Source: Planctomycetota bacterium (lineage in GTDB: Bacteria; Planctomycetota; Planctomycetia; Isosphaerales; Isosphaeraceae). From it: a DNA stretch of 64,000 bases. Position numbers and translations under genes: made by a program. The number at the start of each line of letters is the position of its first letter. Positions within the stretch are counted from its first letter, which is position 1. Location of the stretch: assembly GCA_028291545.1 (NCBI GenBank), contig JAQGHR010000057.1, positions 62,001-126,000 on the forward strand, read 5' to 3'. Shown here piece after piece: positions 35,380 to 44,214 of this stretch. The notes under the pieces were generated by a model that saw only the letters and a program-made list of their open reading frames with translations, had not been told where the DNA came from and ran no database searches.

Positions 35380-36930
35380 GTGCGTGCGGAAATGCTCGCG
35401 AGGATTCGCGAATCCAGGGTCTGGGACGTCGTCGTGATCGGCGGCGGGGCGACGGGGTTGGGGACCGCCCTGGACGCCGCCAGCCGCGGCTATCAGACGC
35501 TCCTGCTCGAAGCGGAGGATTTCGCCAAGGGAACATCCAGCCGCAGCACGAAGCTTATCCATGGAGGCGTCCGGTATCTCGCTCGCGGGGAAATCGGCCT
35601 CGTGCGCGAGGCCCTGCGAGAGCGGAGCCTCCTGCTTCAGAACGCCCCGCATCTCGTCCATGATCGCGCGTTCCTGGTCCCGGCGTATTCCTACTGGGAC
35701 CTGGCGAAGTATGGGGCGGGACTGAAGGCCTACGACCTGCTCGGCGCCGGGCACGGCTTCGGACCCTCGCGATGGCTCTCTCGAACCGACGCGATGGCGA
35801 CGGTCTCGACTCTCAAATCGGCAGGACTTCGCGGAGGCATCCTCTATCACGACGGGCAATTCGACGACTCCCGGCTCGCCGTTTCCCTCATGCTCACGCT
35901 CCTCGATCAGGGCGGCACGGCGTTGAATTACGCGCCCGTCGTCGATCTCATCAAATCCGGCGGGCGCGTCACCGGCGTGACGGCCCGCGATTCGGAGACG
36001 GGAGAGGCACTTTCGATCACGGCGAGATCGGTCGTGAACGCGTGTGGCGTCTATGTTGACGCCCTGCGAAGGATCGACGATGCGCGGGCGCCTCAACTCC
36101 TCCGACCCAGCCGAGGCGTGCATATCGTCCTCGATCGGGCCTTCCTGCCGAACGACGCGGCGCTCATGGTTCCGCGGACCGACGACGGCCGCGTCCTGTT
36201 CCTTATCCCCTGGCACGACCGGGTACTCGTCGGCACCACGGATGTCGCCGTGAATGAGGCGACCATCGAGCCGCACGCCTCGAAGGAAGAGGTCACCTCG
36301 TTACTGGAGGACTCCGCTCGCTACCTGACTCGTGCCCCGCGAGCCGAGGACATTCGCAGCGTGTTCTCCGGGCTCCGGCCGCTCCTGGAACAGAAGGCCC
36401 GGGGATCAACGGCGAGGCTCTCCCGCGAGCACGCCGTCCTCGTCTCGCCGTCCGGTCTCGTCACGGTGACCGGCGGGAAGTGGACGACGTACCGGAGGAT
36501 GGCCGCCGACACGGTTGACAGGGCCGTCGAGGTGGGCGGGCTGACCAGAGCCCCCTGCATCACCGAGACACTGCGACTTCATGGGGCGATTCCGAGCGAT
36601 CCAACCTCTCCCCTGGCGTGGTACGGCTCGGAAGCGACCCACGTTCAGGAACTGATCGCATCGAAACCCGAATGGGCTGAACCGGTGCATCCTTCGCTCT
36701 CCACGCGATGCGGCGAGGTCGTCTGGGCCGTTCGCCACGAGATGGCACGGCACGTGGAGGACGTTCTGGCAAGGCGATCGCGAGCCCTCTTCCTCGACGC
36801 GAGGGCCAGTATCGACGCCGCTCCACGGGTTGCGGATTTGATGGCCGAGGAGTTGGGTTTCGACCAGACATGGCGGCAAAGCGAGGTGGACCAGTTCCGC
36901 GAACTGGCCCGGCATTACTTGCCGCAATGA
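35380..36930 (+). CDS. glpD: FAD-dependent glycerol-3-phosphate dehydrogenase
   Basis: 516 aa from GTG 35380 (GGGAG 9 bp upstream; ATG 35392 is an alternative). The FAD-binding N terminus is VVVIGGGATGLGTALDAA, followed by the family motif TSSRSTKLIHGGVRYL. Later motifs are GRVLFLIPWHDRVLVGTTDV and GGKWTTYRRMA, then a DAO_C helical domain. It oxidises sn-glycerol-3-phosphate to dihydroxyacetone phosphate, passing electrons to quinone. Length is normal. It faces an RmlD-like gene, with only 16 bp between the stop codons. No glpK or glpF is nearby. Confidence 0.95.
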   Translation: MRAEMLARIRESRVWDVVVIGGGATGLGTALDAASRGYQTLLLEAEDFAKGTSSRSTKLIHGGVRYLARGEIGLVREALRERSLLLQNAPHLVHDRAFLVPAYSYWDLAKYGAGLKAYDLLGAGHGFGPSRWLSRTDAMATVSTLKSAGLRGGILYHDGQFDDSRLAVSLMLTLLDQGGTALNYAPVVDLIKSGGRVTGVTARDSETGEALSITARSVVNACGVYVDALRRIDDARAPQLLRPSRGVHIVLDRAFLPNDAALMVPRTDDGRVLFLIPWHDRVLVGTTDVAVNEATIEPHASKEEVTSLLEDSARYLTRAPRAEDIRSVFSGLRPLLEQKARGSTARLSREHAVLVSPSGLVTVTGGKWTTYRRMAADTVDRAVEVGGLTRAPCITETLRLHGAIPSDPTSPLAWYGSEATHVQELIASKPEWAEPVHPSLSTRCGEVVWAVRHEMARHVEDVLARRSRALFLDARASIDAAPRVADLMAEELGFDQTWRQSEVDQFRELARHYLPQ

Positions 36931-36946
36931 TCCTCAAGACCGTTCC

Positions 36947-37846
36947 TCACGAAGGATTCGCCCATTCTCCACCGCCCCGAAGCGTCTCGCGAAAGTCGGC
37001 GAGCGCGGTGGCCAGGGATCTCATCGCTCCTGGAAGGGCGAGGTCGAGTCGCGACGCGAGCAACCCGCCATCGAGCGGGCGAGGGGCGCCCTGCCCCATC
37101 TCCGCGGTCGCCTTGCCCTGAATCAGGGACGGTTCGAGGCCGAATTCCTCCGCGATCGCCCGCGCGAACGTGACCCGGGACATGACCTCGGGTCCCACGA
37201 CGTGGAAGATTCCGGAGTGTCCGTCCTCGATCAGGCGAACGGTCGCGCTCGCGACATCCGGCCCATAGCTCGGGCTCGAGACCTGGTCCGAGGGCACCGT
37301 GAGCGTCTTTCCCGCACGAAGCGTCTTGACGAGCTGATAGGCGAAGTTCTTCCCCTGCCGCTCGGGGCCGAATACCCAGGAGGTTCGCGCGATGAGGACG
37401 CGATCGCCGAGGAGCGAAATTAGCTCCTGCTCGGCCTCAAGCTTCGCCTGTCCGTAAACGCTCAGCGGGTTCGGCGTCGCGCGCTCGTCGTACGGGCCAC
37501 GGCGACCGTCGAAGAGATAATCGGTGGAATAATAGACGAATTTCGCACCCAGGTCGGCCGCCACCCGCGCGAGATTCAACGGTTGGTCGAGATTGGCCCC
37601 GCGCGCCTTGGCGGGGTCCTTCTCGCAACCGTCGACCCAGGTGAATCCGGCCGGGAAGAAGACGACGTCAGGCTTCTCCGTCCGCAGCCAACGGGCCGAG
37701 CCTTCCAGGTCCACCCCATCGAGCCGGACGAGCCCCGGATACGCGACCGTGCAATAGGTGCCGACCGACTCGTGTCCATTTTCCCGGAGCGAATGGAGCA
37801 ACCACCCGCCAATCTGGCCCGAGCCTCCGATCACGATCGCCTTCAT
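36947..37846 (-). CDS. RmlD-like dTDP-4-dehydrorhamnose reductase / extended SDR
   Basis: 299 aa from ATG 37846 (AAGGG about 8 bp upstream). NAD(P)-binding GGSGQIGGWL is at residues 4-13, the active-site YxxxK is in NPLSVYGQAKLE, and YYSTDYLFDG matches the RmlD/SDR signature. RmlD reduces dTDP-4-dehydrorhamnose to dTDP-rhamnose; no rmlABC is nearby, so the substrate could be another nucleotide sugar. It is divergent from the sorbosone-dehydrogenase-type gene. Confidence 0.88.
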   Translation of the reverse strand: MKAIVIGGSGQIGGWLLHSLRENGHESVGTYCTVAYPGLVRLDGVDLEGSARWLRTEKPDVVFFPAGFTWVDGCEKDPAKARGANLDQPLNLARVAADLGAKFVYYSTDYLFDGRRGPYDERATPNPLSVYGQAKLEAEQELISLLGDRVLIARTSWVFGPERQGKNFAYQLVKTLRAGKTLTVPSDQVSSPSYGPDVASATVRLIEDGHSGIFHVVGPEVMSRVTFARAIAEEFGLEPSLIQGKATAEMGQGAPRPLDGGLLASRLDLALPGAMRSLATALADFRETLRGGGEWANPS

Positions 37847-38190
37847 GAGAATCCCTTCCACGACGAGGAATGATCACTTCGCCCACCCGGCAACGCAAGC
37901 CGTCCGACCGGAAGGGCGGATGCAGCCGATCGCGGCAAATCTGTGCCCTATCGACCTGAAACGCGAGATCGTCCCGGCGAACCCGCGAGCGGAGCCGAGG
38001 GCCGATCTTAACGGGCGACACGAAGCCGACGCAACCCGCGAGACCGGCCGGCGTGTTTCCGTTTCCACGCGGGCCTTCACGTCCGCGCGAGCAGCATCCG
38101 CGAGGCGCGAATGTTGCACCACCCGGACTTCTCGTCGATGATAGACCCCCTATCGCGACGGCCACCGACACGATACGACGAGGCGCACAA
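37847..38190. other. Divergent intergenic region, no gene seen
   Basis: 344 bp separating an RmlD-like gene and a sorbosone-dehydrogenase-type gene. I see no credible gene. A 10-bp direct repeat AACCCGCGAG occurs at 37981-37990 and 38034-38043 (53 bp apart), a possible operator but easily chance in GC-rich DNA. Confidence 0.4.
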
Positions 38191-39492
38191 ATGAAGAGAT
38201 GTAGCGGACTCATGTTCTTCGCGTTCCTGATGACTTCGGCCCCGGTTACCGCGGACGAGCCGAAGGCCCGCCTTGGAAAGGAGGCCCTGGGCGATTTCTC
38301 GACCGATGCCCCCGGCGTTCGTCGCAAGATCACCACGGCCGACCTGCCGGAACCGTACGAGACACCGAGCGCGAGCAATCCGTCCCGGGTCGTGAAGCGT
38401 CCAGAGGGTGCCTGGCCGAAGGCCCCGGACGGGTTCAAGGTCACGGAGTTCGCCACCGAACTGGACAATCCCCGGGTGATCGTGACCGCGCCCAATGGCG
38501 ATATCTTCGTCGCCGAGAGCGGCCCGGGGCGGGTTAAAGTGCTCCGCGACAAGGACGGTGATGGGAAGCCGGAAGAGACCCGCGTCTTTGCGAAGGGTCT
38601 CCGGCAGCCGTTCGGTATCGCGTTCTATCCGCTCGGTGATGAACCCAGGTACGTCTACGTCGCCAACACCGATTCCGTCGTGAGATTTCCCTACAAGAAC
38701 GGCGATCTTGAAGCCTCCGGGAAGCCCGAAACCGTGGTGGAAAACATCGCCGGCGGCGGCCGGCTCACGGGAGGGGGCCACTGGACCCGCGATCTGCAAT
38801 TCTCGAAGGACGGCAAGACGATGTTCGTCTCCGTCGGATCGCAATCGAACGTGGACGACGTGGACAAGAACAAGAACGAGACGCGTCGAGCCGATATTCT
38901 TGCGTTCGATCCCGACGGCAAGAATGAGCGGATCTACGCGCGTGGTATTCGCAACGCCGTGGGGCTTGCAGTCCATCCGAAGACCGGTCAACTCTGGGCG
39001 TCCGTCAACGAACGGGACGGGCTCGGCGACCATCTGCCGCCCGACTACATCACTCATGTCGAGGAAGGCGGATTCTACGGCTGGCCCTGGTACTACATCG
39101 GCTCGCACCAGGACCCTCGCCACAAGGGGAAGCATCCCGAGTTGAAGGACAAGGTTATCGTTCCCGACGTCCTCCTCCAATCGCATATGGCCTCGCTGGA
39201 CATGACTTTTTATGATGGCGCATCCTTCCCCAAGGAGTTCCGCCACGATGGGTTCGCGGCCGAACACGGCTCCTGGAACCGAGCCCATCGCACGGGATAC
39301 AAGGTGGTCCGCGTCCCGATGAAGGACGGCAAGGCGACCGGCGAGTTCGAGGACTTCCTCGTCGGCTTCGTCACACCTCAAGCCGAGGTCTGGGGACGCC
39401 CGGTCGGCGTGACCGTGGCCAAGGATGGGGCCTTGCTCGTGACCGACGACGGGTCCGGAACCGTGTGGCGTGTGCAATTCGAGAAAAAGTAA
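38191..39492 (+). CDS. Secreted glucose/sorbosone-dehydrogenase-type beta-propeller
   Basis: 433 aa from ATG 38191, giving a signal peptide (about 1-22, ending PVTA). A six-bladed propeller follows: DGFKVTEFATELDNPRVI, DIFVAESGPGRVKVLRD, DLQFSKDGKTMFVSVGSQSN, ARGIRNAVGLAVHPKTG and FAAEHGSWNRAHRTGYKV, all typical of the PQQ-dependent sorbosone/glucose dehydrogenase group. Whether PQQ is bound cannot be judged here. It stands upstream of an SGNH hydrolase in the same direction (102 bp). Confidence 0.88.
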   Translation: MKRCSGLMFFAFLMTSAPVTADEPKARLGKEALGDFSTDAPGVRRKITTADLPEPYETPSASNPSRVVKRPEGAWPKAPDGFKVTEFATELDNPRVIVTAPNGDIFVAESGPGRVKVLRDKDGDGKPEETRVFAKGLRQPFGIAFYPLGDEPRYVYVANTDSVVRFPYKNGDLEASGKPETVVENIAGGGRLTGGGHWTRDLQFSKDGKTMFVSVGSQSNVDDVDKNKNETRRADILAFDPDGKNERIYARGIRNAVGLAVHPKTGQLWASVNERDGLGDHLPPDYITHVEEGGFYGWPWYYIGSHQDPRHKGKHPELKDKVIVPDVLLQSHMASLDMTFYDGASFPKEFRHDGFAAEHGSWNRAHRTGYKVVRVPMKDGKATGEFEDFLVGFVTPQAEVWGRPVGVTVAKDGALLVTDDGSGTVWRVQFEKK

Positions 39493-39594
39493 AGCTTGAG
39501 CACGGCGGGGTGCCGTCTTCGGGCGACACCCTCCGTGTGCGTGATGCGATTCCCGCCCCGCGGCCACGACCCTTCCTCCTGGAGCTCCGGTCCG

Positions 39595-40851
39595 ATGACG
39601 GCCATTCCTCTCCTCCTCGCTCTGATCGTTCCCTCGGAGGCTCCGCCGCTGGGCGACGCGCATCGCGTCCTGATCCTGGGCGATAGCATCACGGCCGCCG
39701 GACGATATACGGCGTACATCGAGAGTTACTTCGCCACCCGATTTCCCGACCGGGAGATCGAATTCATCAATCTCGGACTGCCCAGCGAGACGGTCTCCGG
39801 ACTCTCCGAACCGACCCACCCCTGGCCCCGACCCAGCGTCCATGAGCGATTGGAACGCGCCCTGACCAGGATCAAACCCGACGTGGTCATGGCCTGTTAC
39901 GGCATGAACGACGGCATCTATGCCCCGTTCTCGGAAGCGCGGCTGGCGAAGTATCAGGATGCGTACTTGAAGTTGGTATCTCGCTGCCGCGAGGACGGGA
40001 TTCGTACCTTCGTCGTCACCCCGCCTCCTTTCGATGCCGAGCCCATCCGCTCGACCGTCCAGCCCCTCGGCGCGGCGAAATACGGCTGGACGGGTCCTTA
40101 TGCGAATTATGAGGACGACGTCCTCAAACGCTACGCCGCCTGGCTCACCACGCTCAATGGAGTCGGGTTCTCGGCTATCGACACTCACACGCCAATTCGT
40201 GCCCATCTGGCGAAAGCCCAGGCCAAGGAGAAGGGTTACCGCCTTGCCGGAGACGGCGTCCACCTCGATTCGAGCGGGCAGTGGCTCATCGCGCAAGCCA
40301 TCCTTGCGGCGTGGAATGTCTCCGCAATCGTCGATACGGCGGCGATTGATGCGAAGTCGCTCACGGTCGAGCGTGGAGAGGTTTCCGCGCTGAAATCCGA
40401 GTCCGGCGGTGTTCGCTTTTCCTGGGTCTCGCGCATCCCGATGCCGCACGATCCCGATTGGAACGCGACGCTCGTGAAGCGCGAGGGTATCGATGCCAGG
40501 CTCAATCAATATCAACTGACCATCACCGGTCTCGATCGCGATCGGTACTCGATTTACGAAGGCGATCACGTCGTCGGGCAAGCGACGCGAGACGAGCTGA
40601 CGAAGGGTGTGGATCTCCTCAAGCTCGCCGAGCTTTCGACGAACCGCCGAAGCGCCGAGCTCGGCGAACTCGTGCGGCGACGGGAGCGGTTGATGAGTCC
40701 CGCCTGGCTCGATTTCGTCGGACACAAGCGTCCAGACACCGCGAAGGGGCTGCCCTTGAACGAGGCCAAGAAACAGGCAGGGCCGATCACGGCCTCGATC
40801 AAGAGGCTCGCCCGGCCGGTCGCGCTGGAGTTTCGAATTATCCCGGACTGA
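39595..40851 (+). CDS. SGNH/GDSL hydrolase
   Basis: 418 aa from ATG 39595 (GGAG 10 bp upstream, short signal peptide); the frame is open to 39496. SGNH blocks: GDSIT with S31 (block I), LGLPSETV (block II Gly), YGMNDG (block III Asn), and DGVHL with D220 and H223 (block V). The family removes acetyl or acyl esters from glycans or lipids. A C-terminal extension of about 180 residues is unusually long for the core fold and has a Lys/Arg/Glu-rich helix near 360-395. Its 3' end faces msrA, 16 bp away. Confidence 0.9.
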   Translation: MTAIPLLLALIVPSEAPPLGDAHRVLILGDSITAAGRYTAYIESYFATRFPDREIEFINLGLPSETVSGLSEPTHPWPRPSVHERLERALTRIKPDVVMACYGMNDGIYAPFSEARLAKYQDAYLKLVSRCREDGIRTFVVTPPPFDAEPIRSTVQPLGAAKYGWTGPYANYEDDVLKRYAAWLTTLNGVGFSAIDTHTPIRAHLAKAQAKEKGYRLAGDGVHLDSSGQWLIAQAILAAWNVSAIVDTAAIDAKSLTVERGEVSALKSESGGVRFSWVSRIPMPHDPDWNATLVKREGIDARLNQYQLTITGLDRDRYSIYEGDHVVGQATRDELTKGVDLLKLAELSTNRRSAELGELVRRRERLMSPAWLDFVGHKRPDTAKGLPLNEAKKQAGPITASIKRLARPVALEFRIIPD

Positions 40852-40867
40852 GCGACGACACCGACAT

Positions 40868-41587
40868 TCACTTGAGCTTCAGCTTCTTCAACTTCGGCGC
40901 AATGTTCATCCGGCAATAGGGCGCGGTTCGGTGCTTGCGATAGTAGTCCTGATGATAGGCTTCCGCCACGAAGAACGGGGCCTCCGGCACAAGCTCCGTC
41001 ACGATCGGGCTGTCATACGTGCGCGCCGTGGTGAGCTTCTTGGCGGATTTCTCGGCGGCCACTTTCTGTTTATCGTCGTGGTAAAAGACAACCGAGCGAT
41101 ACTGGGTGCCGAAGTCCGGCCCCTGGCTGTTCAGCGTGGTCGGATCGTGACAGGCCCAGAACACGTCCAGGAGTTTTTCGTAAGTGACCAGCTCGGGATC
41201 AAATTCGATCCGGACGACCTCGGCGTGACCCGTCTCGCCAGTACTGACCTCTTCATAAGAGGGGTTCTGAACGGTGCCACCCGAGTAGCCGGAGACGACA
41301 TTCTTGACGCCCGGAATCTTCTCGAACACGGCCTCAAGGCACCAGAAGCAACCGCCGCCGAAGGTCGCTTTCTCGATCTTCCCGGATGTGGCGGCCTTCT
41401 TCGTCCCCGCCTTTTCCGCCTTGTCTGCATTATCCTTTGGCGCGGTCGCGGCTTTTGTGCCGGCTTTTGAGGCTCCCGTGCCGGTCTTGGCCGTGGTGGA
41501 ACCCGAGGTTTCCTGAGCCGTGACCTTCCCGGCGCAGGCCAGGGCGACGGCGAGACCAAGACACAACGGCACGGAGCGTACGGTCAT
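40868..41587 (-). CDS. msrA: Exported peptide-methionine (S)-S-oxide reductase
   Basis: 239 aa from ATG 41587, chosen for the AAGGGA site and signal peptide (about 1-24). A low-complexity Ala/Lys/Thr linker covers about 28-70. The MsrA core starts with GGGCFWC, catalytic C80, then YSGGTVQNPSYEEV and GHAEVVRIEFDP. The C-terminal APYC motif could hold a resolving Cys. MsrA repairs oxidised methionine in proteins; here the signal peptide implies action outside the cytoplasm. No msrB is fused or adjacent. Confidence 0.93.
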   Translation of the reverse strand: MTVRSVPLCLGLAVALACAGKVTAQETSGSTTAKTGTGASKAGTKAATAPKDNADKAEKAGTKKAATSGKIEKATFGGGCFWCLEAVFEKIPGVKNVVSGYSGGTVQNPSYEEVSTGETGHAEVVRIEFDPELVTYEKLLDVFWACHDPTTLNSQGPDFGTQYRSVVFYHDDKQKVAAEKSAKKLTTARTYDSPIVTELVPEAPFFVAEAYHQDYYRKHRTAPYCRMNIAPKLKKLKLK

Positions 41588-41767
41588 CGGATGGTCCCTT
41601 CGGATCAGGCCAACCGCGATCCGTGCCGTGAATCGGTCCCGGACGGGCTGGGTGATGCTCGGACTGCGGTCACTCGTTTCGGCTATACCATCGTAGATGC
41701 TGGCAGGACCGGTGAGAAGGAGCGTGTGTTCCGCCCTGGAGGAATGTGCGAGTCCGAAATCGGGCAA

Positions 41768-43447
41768 TCAGGCCACCGACATGCCGCGCTTGTCCGACTT
41801 CGCCTCACGTTTGGGCAGGCCGCGGGTCAGGACGGCGAACGGGCTCGAATCGTCCTTCGCCTTGAGCTTCATGTAGAGATAGCTCTCGTAATCGGCGGGA
41901 TAGACGGTGACCTTGCCATTCTCGACCTCGATCACCTTCGTCGCCACAGCGCGGATGAAGTGCTCGTCGTGCGAAATGAAACAGAGGGTTCCCGCGTACG
42001 ACTGCAAGGCTTCTTCCAGGACGTCCCGGCTGGCAATATCCAGGTGGTTGGTCGGTTCATCCATCATGATGAAGTTGTGCGCCACCGTCAGGATTTTTGC
42101 CAGACAGAGCCGGGTCTTCTCGCCGCCGGACAGGGCGCTGATGGGCTTGTCAACCGCCTCCCCGCCGAAGAGAAAGGCGCCGAGCATGTGGCGGAGGGCG
42201 CCCTCGCTGGCGCCGGGATGATTCTCGCGCAGGCTGGCGATGACCGTCGACTTCAGATTGAGGGCCTCAACTCGATGCTGGGCGAAATACGTGGAGAACA
42301 CGTTGGCCCCGAGAACCACCTCGCCACGGGTCGGAGAATTCACTCCGGCGAGCAGCTTCATGAGTGTCGTCTTACCCGCGCCGTTCGGGCCGACCAGCAC
42401 CACGCGATCGCCGCGCTCGATTTCCAGATCCAGATTGGAGTAAACAATCTTCGATCCGTAGGCAAAACCGACCGATTCCAGTTTCGCGACCATCTGGCCG
42501 CTCCGGGGCGGCTCCGGGAGCTTGATCCGCATGGTCGAATTGTCGGTCTGGGGCGCCTCGATCCGGTCCATCTTCTCGATCGCCTTCATGCGGCTCTGGG
42601 CTCGGGATGCCGTCGCCGCGTTGGCACGGTTGCGGTCCACGAAGTCCTGCATCTGCTTGAGTTTCTTCTGCTGGCCATCGAAGCTCGCCTGATGCACCGT
42701 GAGGCGATGCTCTTTCTGCGGCAGGAACGCCGAATAATTACCCGGATAGTTATACAACTGCCCCAGTTCCAGCTCGAACGTCTTGGTGATGACACGGTCG
42801 AGAAAGTCGCGGTCGTGACAGGTGATCAGGATCGCCCCCGGATAGCCGCGGAGGAAATCCTCGAACCACTTCACGCTCAAGAGGTCGAGATGGTTCGTCG
42901 GCTCGTCAAGGAGCAGCAGATCGTGCTCGAACGCCAGCAATCCGCCGAGAGCCAGGCGCATGGCCCAGCCGCCGGAGAGGGTCGCCACCGGCATGTCGAG
43001 CTGGGGGACGGAAAACCCGAGACCCATGAGGATTTCCTTGGCCCGAGATTCCATCTCGTAGCCGCCGGCCGTGTGGAACGCTTCCATCGCGTCGTCATAG
43101 TCGTCGAGGGCGTTCGGATCGCCGGCTTCGAGCCCCGCCATCACCTGCTTCAGCCGCACGTCCGCTTCGGTCCAGGGGCCGAGATGCGCGAGCATGTTTT
43201 CGAAGACCGTCCCCACCTTGAGCGGGTGAATCTCCTGCGGCAGATATCCGACCGAGCTCTTTCGATCTCGAATCATCTCACCGGCGTCCAGGTGATCCTG
43301 GCCCACGAGGATTTTGAACAGCGTGGTTTTCCCCGCGCCATTCTTCCCCAGCAGGCCGATCCGCTCACCTCGCACGATCGATGCATCGATGCCGTCGTAG
43401 AGGGTCTGGCGTCCGAAATTCTTGCGGGCGTTGACCAGGCGGATCAT
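41768..43447 (-). CDS. ABC-F family ATP-binding protein
   Basis: 559 aa if started at ATG 43447 (family-like [11 protein letters not shown]); the open frame extends 18 codons to 43501, and neither site has a strong ribosome-binding site. Two ATPase domains are joined by a linker: Walker [11 protein letters not shown] and [10 protein letters not shown], signatures LSGGWAMRL and LSGGEKTRL, Walker [12 protein letters not shown] and [11 protein letters not shown]. No membrane part. ABC-F proteins act on the ribosome (translation factors or antibiotic-resistance type); the target here is unknown. It is 180 bp upstream of msrA on the same strand. Confidence 0.92.
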   Translation of the reverse strand: MIRLVNARKNFGRQTLYDGIDASIVRGERIGLLGKNGAGKTTLFKILVGQDHLDAGEMIRDRKSSVGYLPQEIHPLKVGTVFENMLAHLGPWTEADVRLKQVMAGLEAGDPNALDDYDDAMEAFHTAGGYEMESRAKEILMGLGFSVPQLDMPVATLSGGWAMRLALGGLLAFEHDLLLLDEPTNHLDLLSVKWFEDFLRGYPGAILITCHDRDFLDRVITKTFELELGQLYNYPGNYSAFLPQKEHRLTVHQASFDGQQKKLKQMQDFVDRNRANAATASRAQSRMKAIEKMDRIEAPQTDNSTMRIKLPEPPRSGQMVAKLESVGFAYGSKIVYSNLDLEIERGDRVVLVGPNGAGKTTLMKLLAGVNSPTRGEVVLGANVFSTYFAQHRVEALNLKSTVIASLRENHPGASEGALRHMLGAFLFGGEAVDKPISALSGGEKTRLCLAKILTVAHNFIMMDEPTNHLDIASRDVLEEALQSYAGTLCFISHDEHFIRAVATKVIEVENGKVTVYPADYESYLYMKLKAKDDSSPFAVLTRGLPKREAKSDKRGMSVA

Positions 43448-43644
43448 GGGCGGGAGGTCTCGAACGGGGGAGGATGTGGGGCGGGAGTTTCGAATGGGCA
43501 TAGTATCTTAGGCAATGTGTCCCGTGATTACAATCTCCAGCCGCTCTGACGTTGCATCCGGGCCTCACCTGAGATACGCTCCCCGCCGGTCGCTCGGACG
43601 CGACCCGAGACCTTGATCTCCACCTCTGTGTGTGAAGGAACACC

Positions 43645-44109
43645 ATGCCCACCTCGAAGTCGCGCAAGTTCCGGCCCCGACTCGATCGCCTGGAGCCGAT
43701 CTGCCTGCTCTCGGCCGGGGTCCACGGGCCGGCGATGGTCCACCAGTACAAGGTGGTCGATCTCAAGACAAGCACGATCGGTCACGACACGGCCATCGCG
43801 ATCGCGTCATCCACGTCCAGCTTTCGGCGCAACTCAATCACCCTGGATGCACTGACGGCCGATGATACGAGCCGTACCGTGAGCGGCTCGGCGCAAGTCA
43901 AGTACAAGATCGGCTTCTTCGGAACCGTTACCTCCAGCATCCAGTTCACGACAAACCTGGATAACCCCAGGCCAAACGATATCAAGGTCTCCATAAGCAA
44001 GTACGGCATCTTCGTCAGCTCGAAAGCCAGGGCGAAGGTCGGCACCGCGATCGCCAGCGTGATCCGTCGCGATCACGACCAGATCGTCGCGGCCTTCGGC
44101 GCCAAATAA
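43645..44109 (+). CDS. Small LEPR-like surface/secreted protein of unknown function
   Basis: 154 aa, preceded by GAAGGAA. The N terminus RPRLDRLEPICLLSAG resembles, in degenerate form, the planctomycete 'LEPR-XLL' export-associated signature. The rest is a Thr/Ser/Ile-rich beta stretch (TSTIGHDTAIAIASSTSS, SGSAQVKYKIGFFGTVTSSIQF) with a basic C terminus. No known domain recognised. It may be a cell-surface or matrix protein. It lies alone between convergent gene 44215 and divergent ABC-F. Confidence 0.65.
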   Translation: MPTSKSRKFRPRLDRLEPICLLSAGVHGPAMVHQYKVVDLKTSTIGHDTAIAIASSTSSFRRNSITLDALTADDTSRTVSGSAQVKYKIGFFGTVTSSIQFTTNLDNPRPNDIKVSISKYGIFVSSKARAKVGTAIASVIRRDHDQIVAAFGAK

Positions 44110-44150
44110 CCTGGGCTGCCGTCTCGAAACTTTGCGATAAACTGCGACCG

Positions 44151-44190
44151 CGAGAGGCTCGAGTTCGGCCGAACGACCCCGAGCCTCTCG
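44151..44190. terminator. Candidate bidirectional terminator hairpin
   Basis: A perfect 11-bp stem CGAGAGGCTCG / CGAGCCTCTCG (44151-44161 and 44180-44190) encloses an inner 12-bp palindrome GTTCGGCCGAAC (44163-44174). It sits between convergent genes ending at 44109 and 44215. No T-run, so Rho-independent function is uncertain. Confidence 0.45.
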
Positions 44191-44214
44191 TCGGCGAAGA
44201 CCAGCCCGCGTTCT

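Noticed and set aside
37981..38043. Direct repeat AACCCGCGAG as an operator
   Set aside because: Only two copies 53 bp apart in a GC-rich region; not enough to call a binding site.
38077..40725. Very long open frame (882 codons) on the minus strand
   Set aside because: It is antisense to two genes with clear family motifs (sorbosone-dehydrogenase type and SGNH hydrolase). High GC content keeps such opposite frames open; its translation is Arg/Gly/Asp-rich with no domain.
41591..43549. 652-codon plus-strand open frame
   Set aside because: It is antisense to the ABC-F gene, whose Walker and signature motifs are perfect on the other strand.
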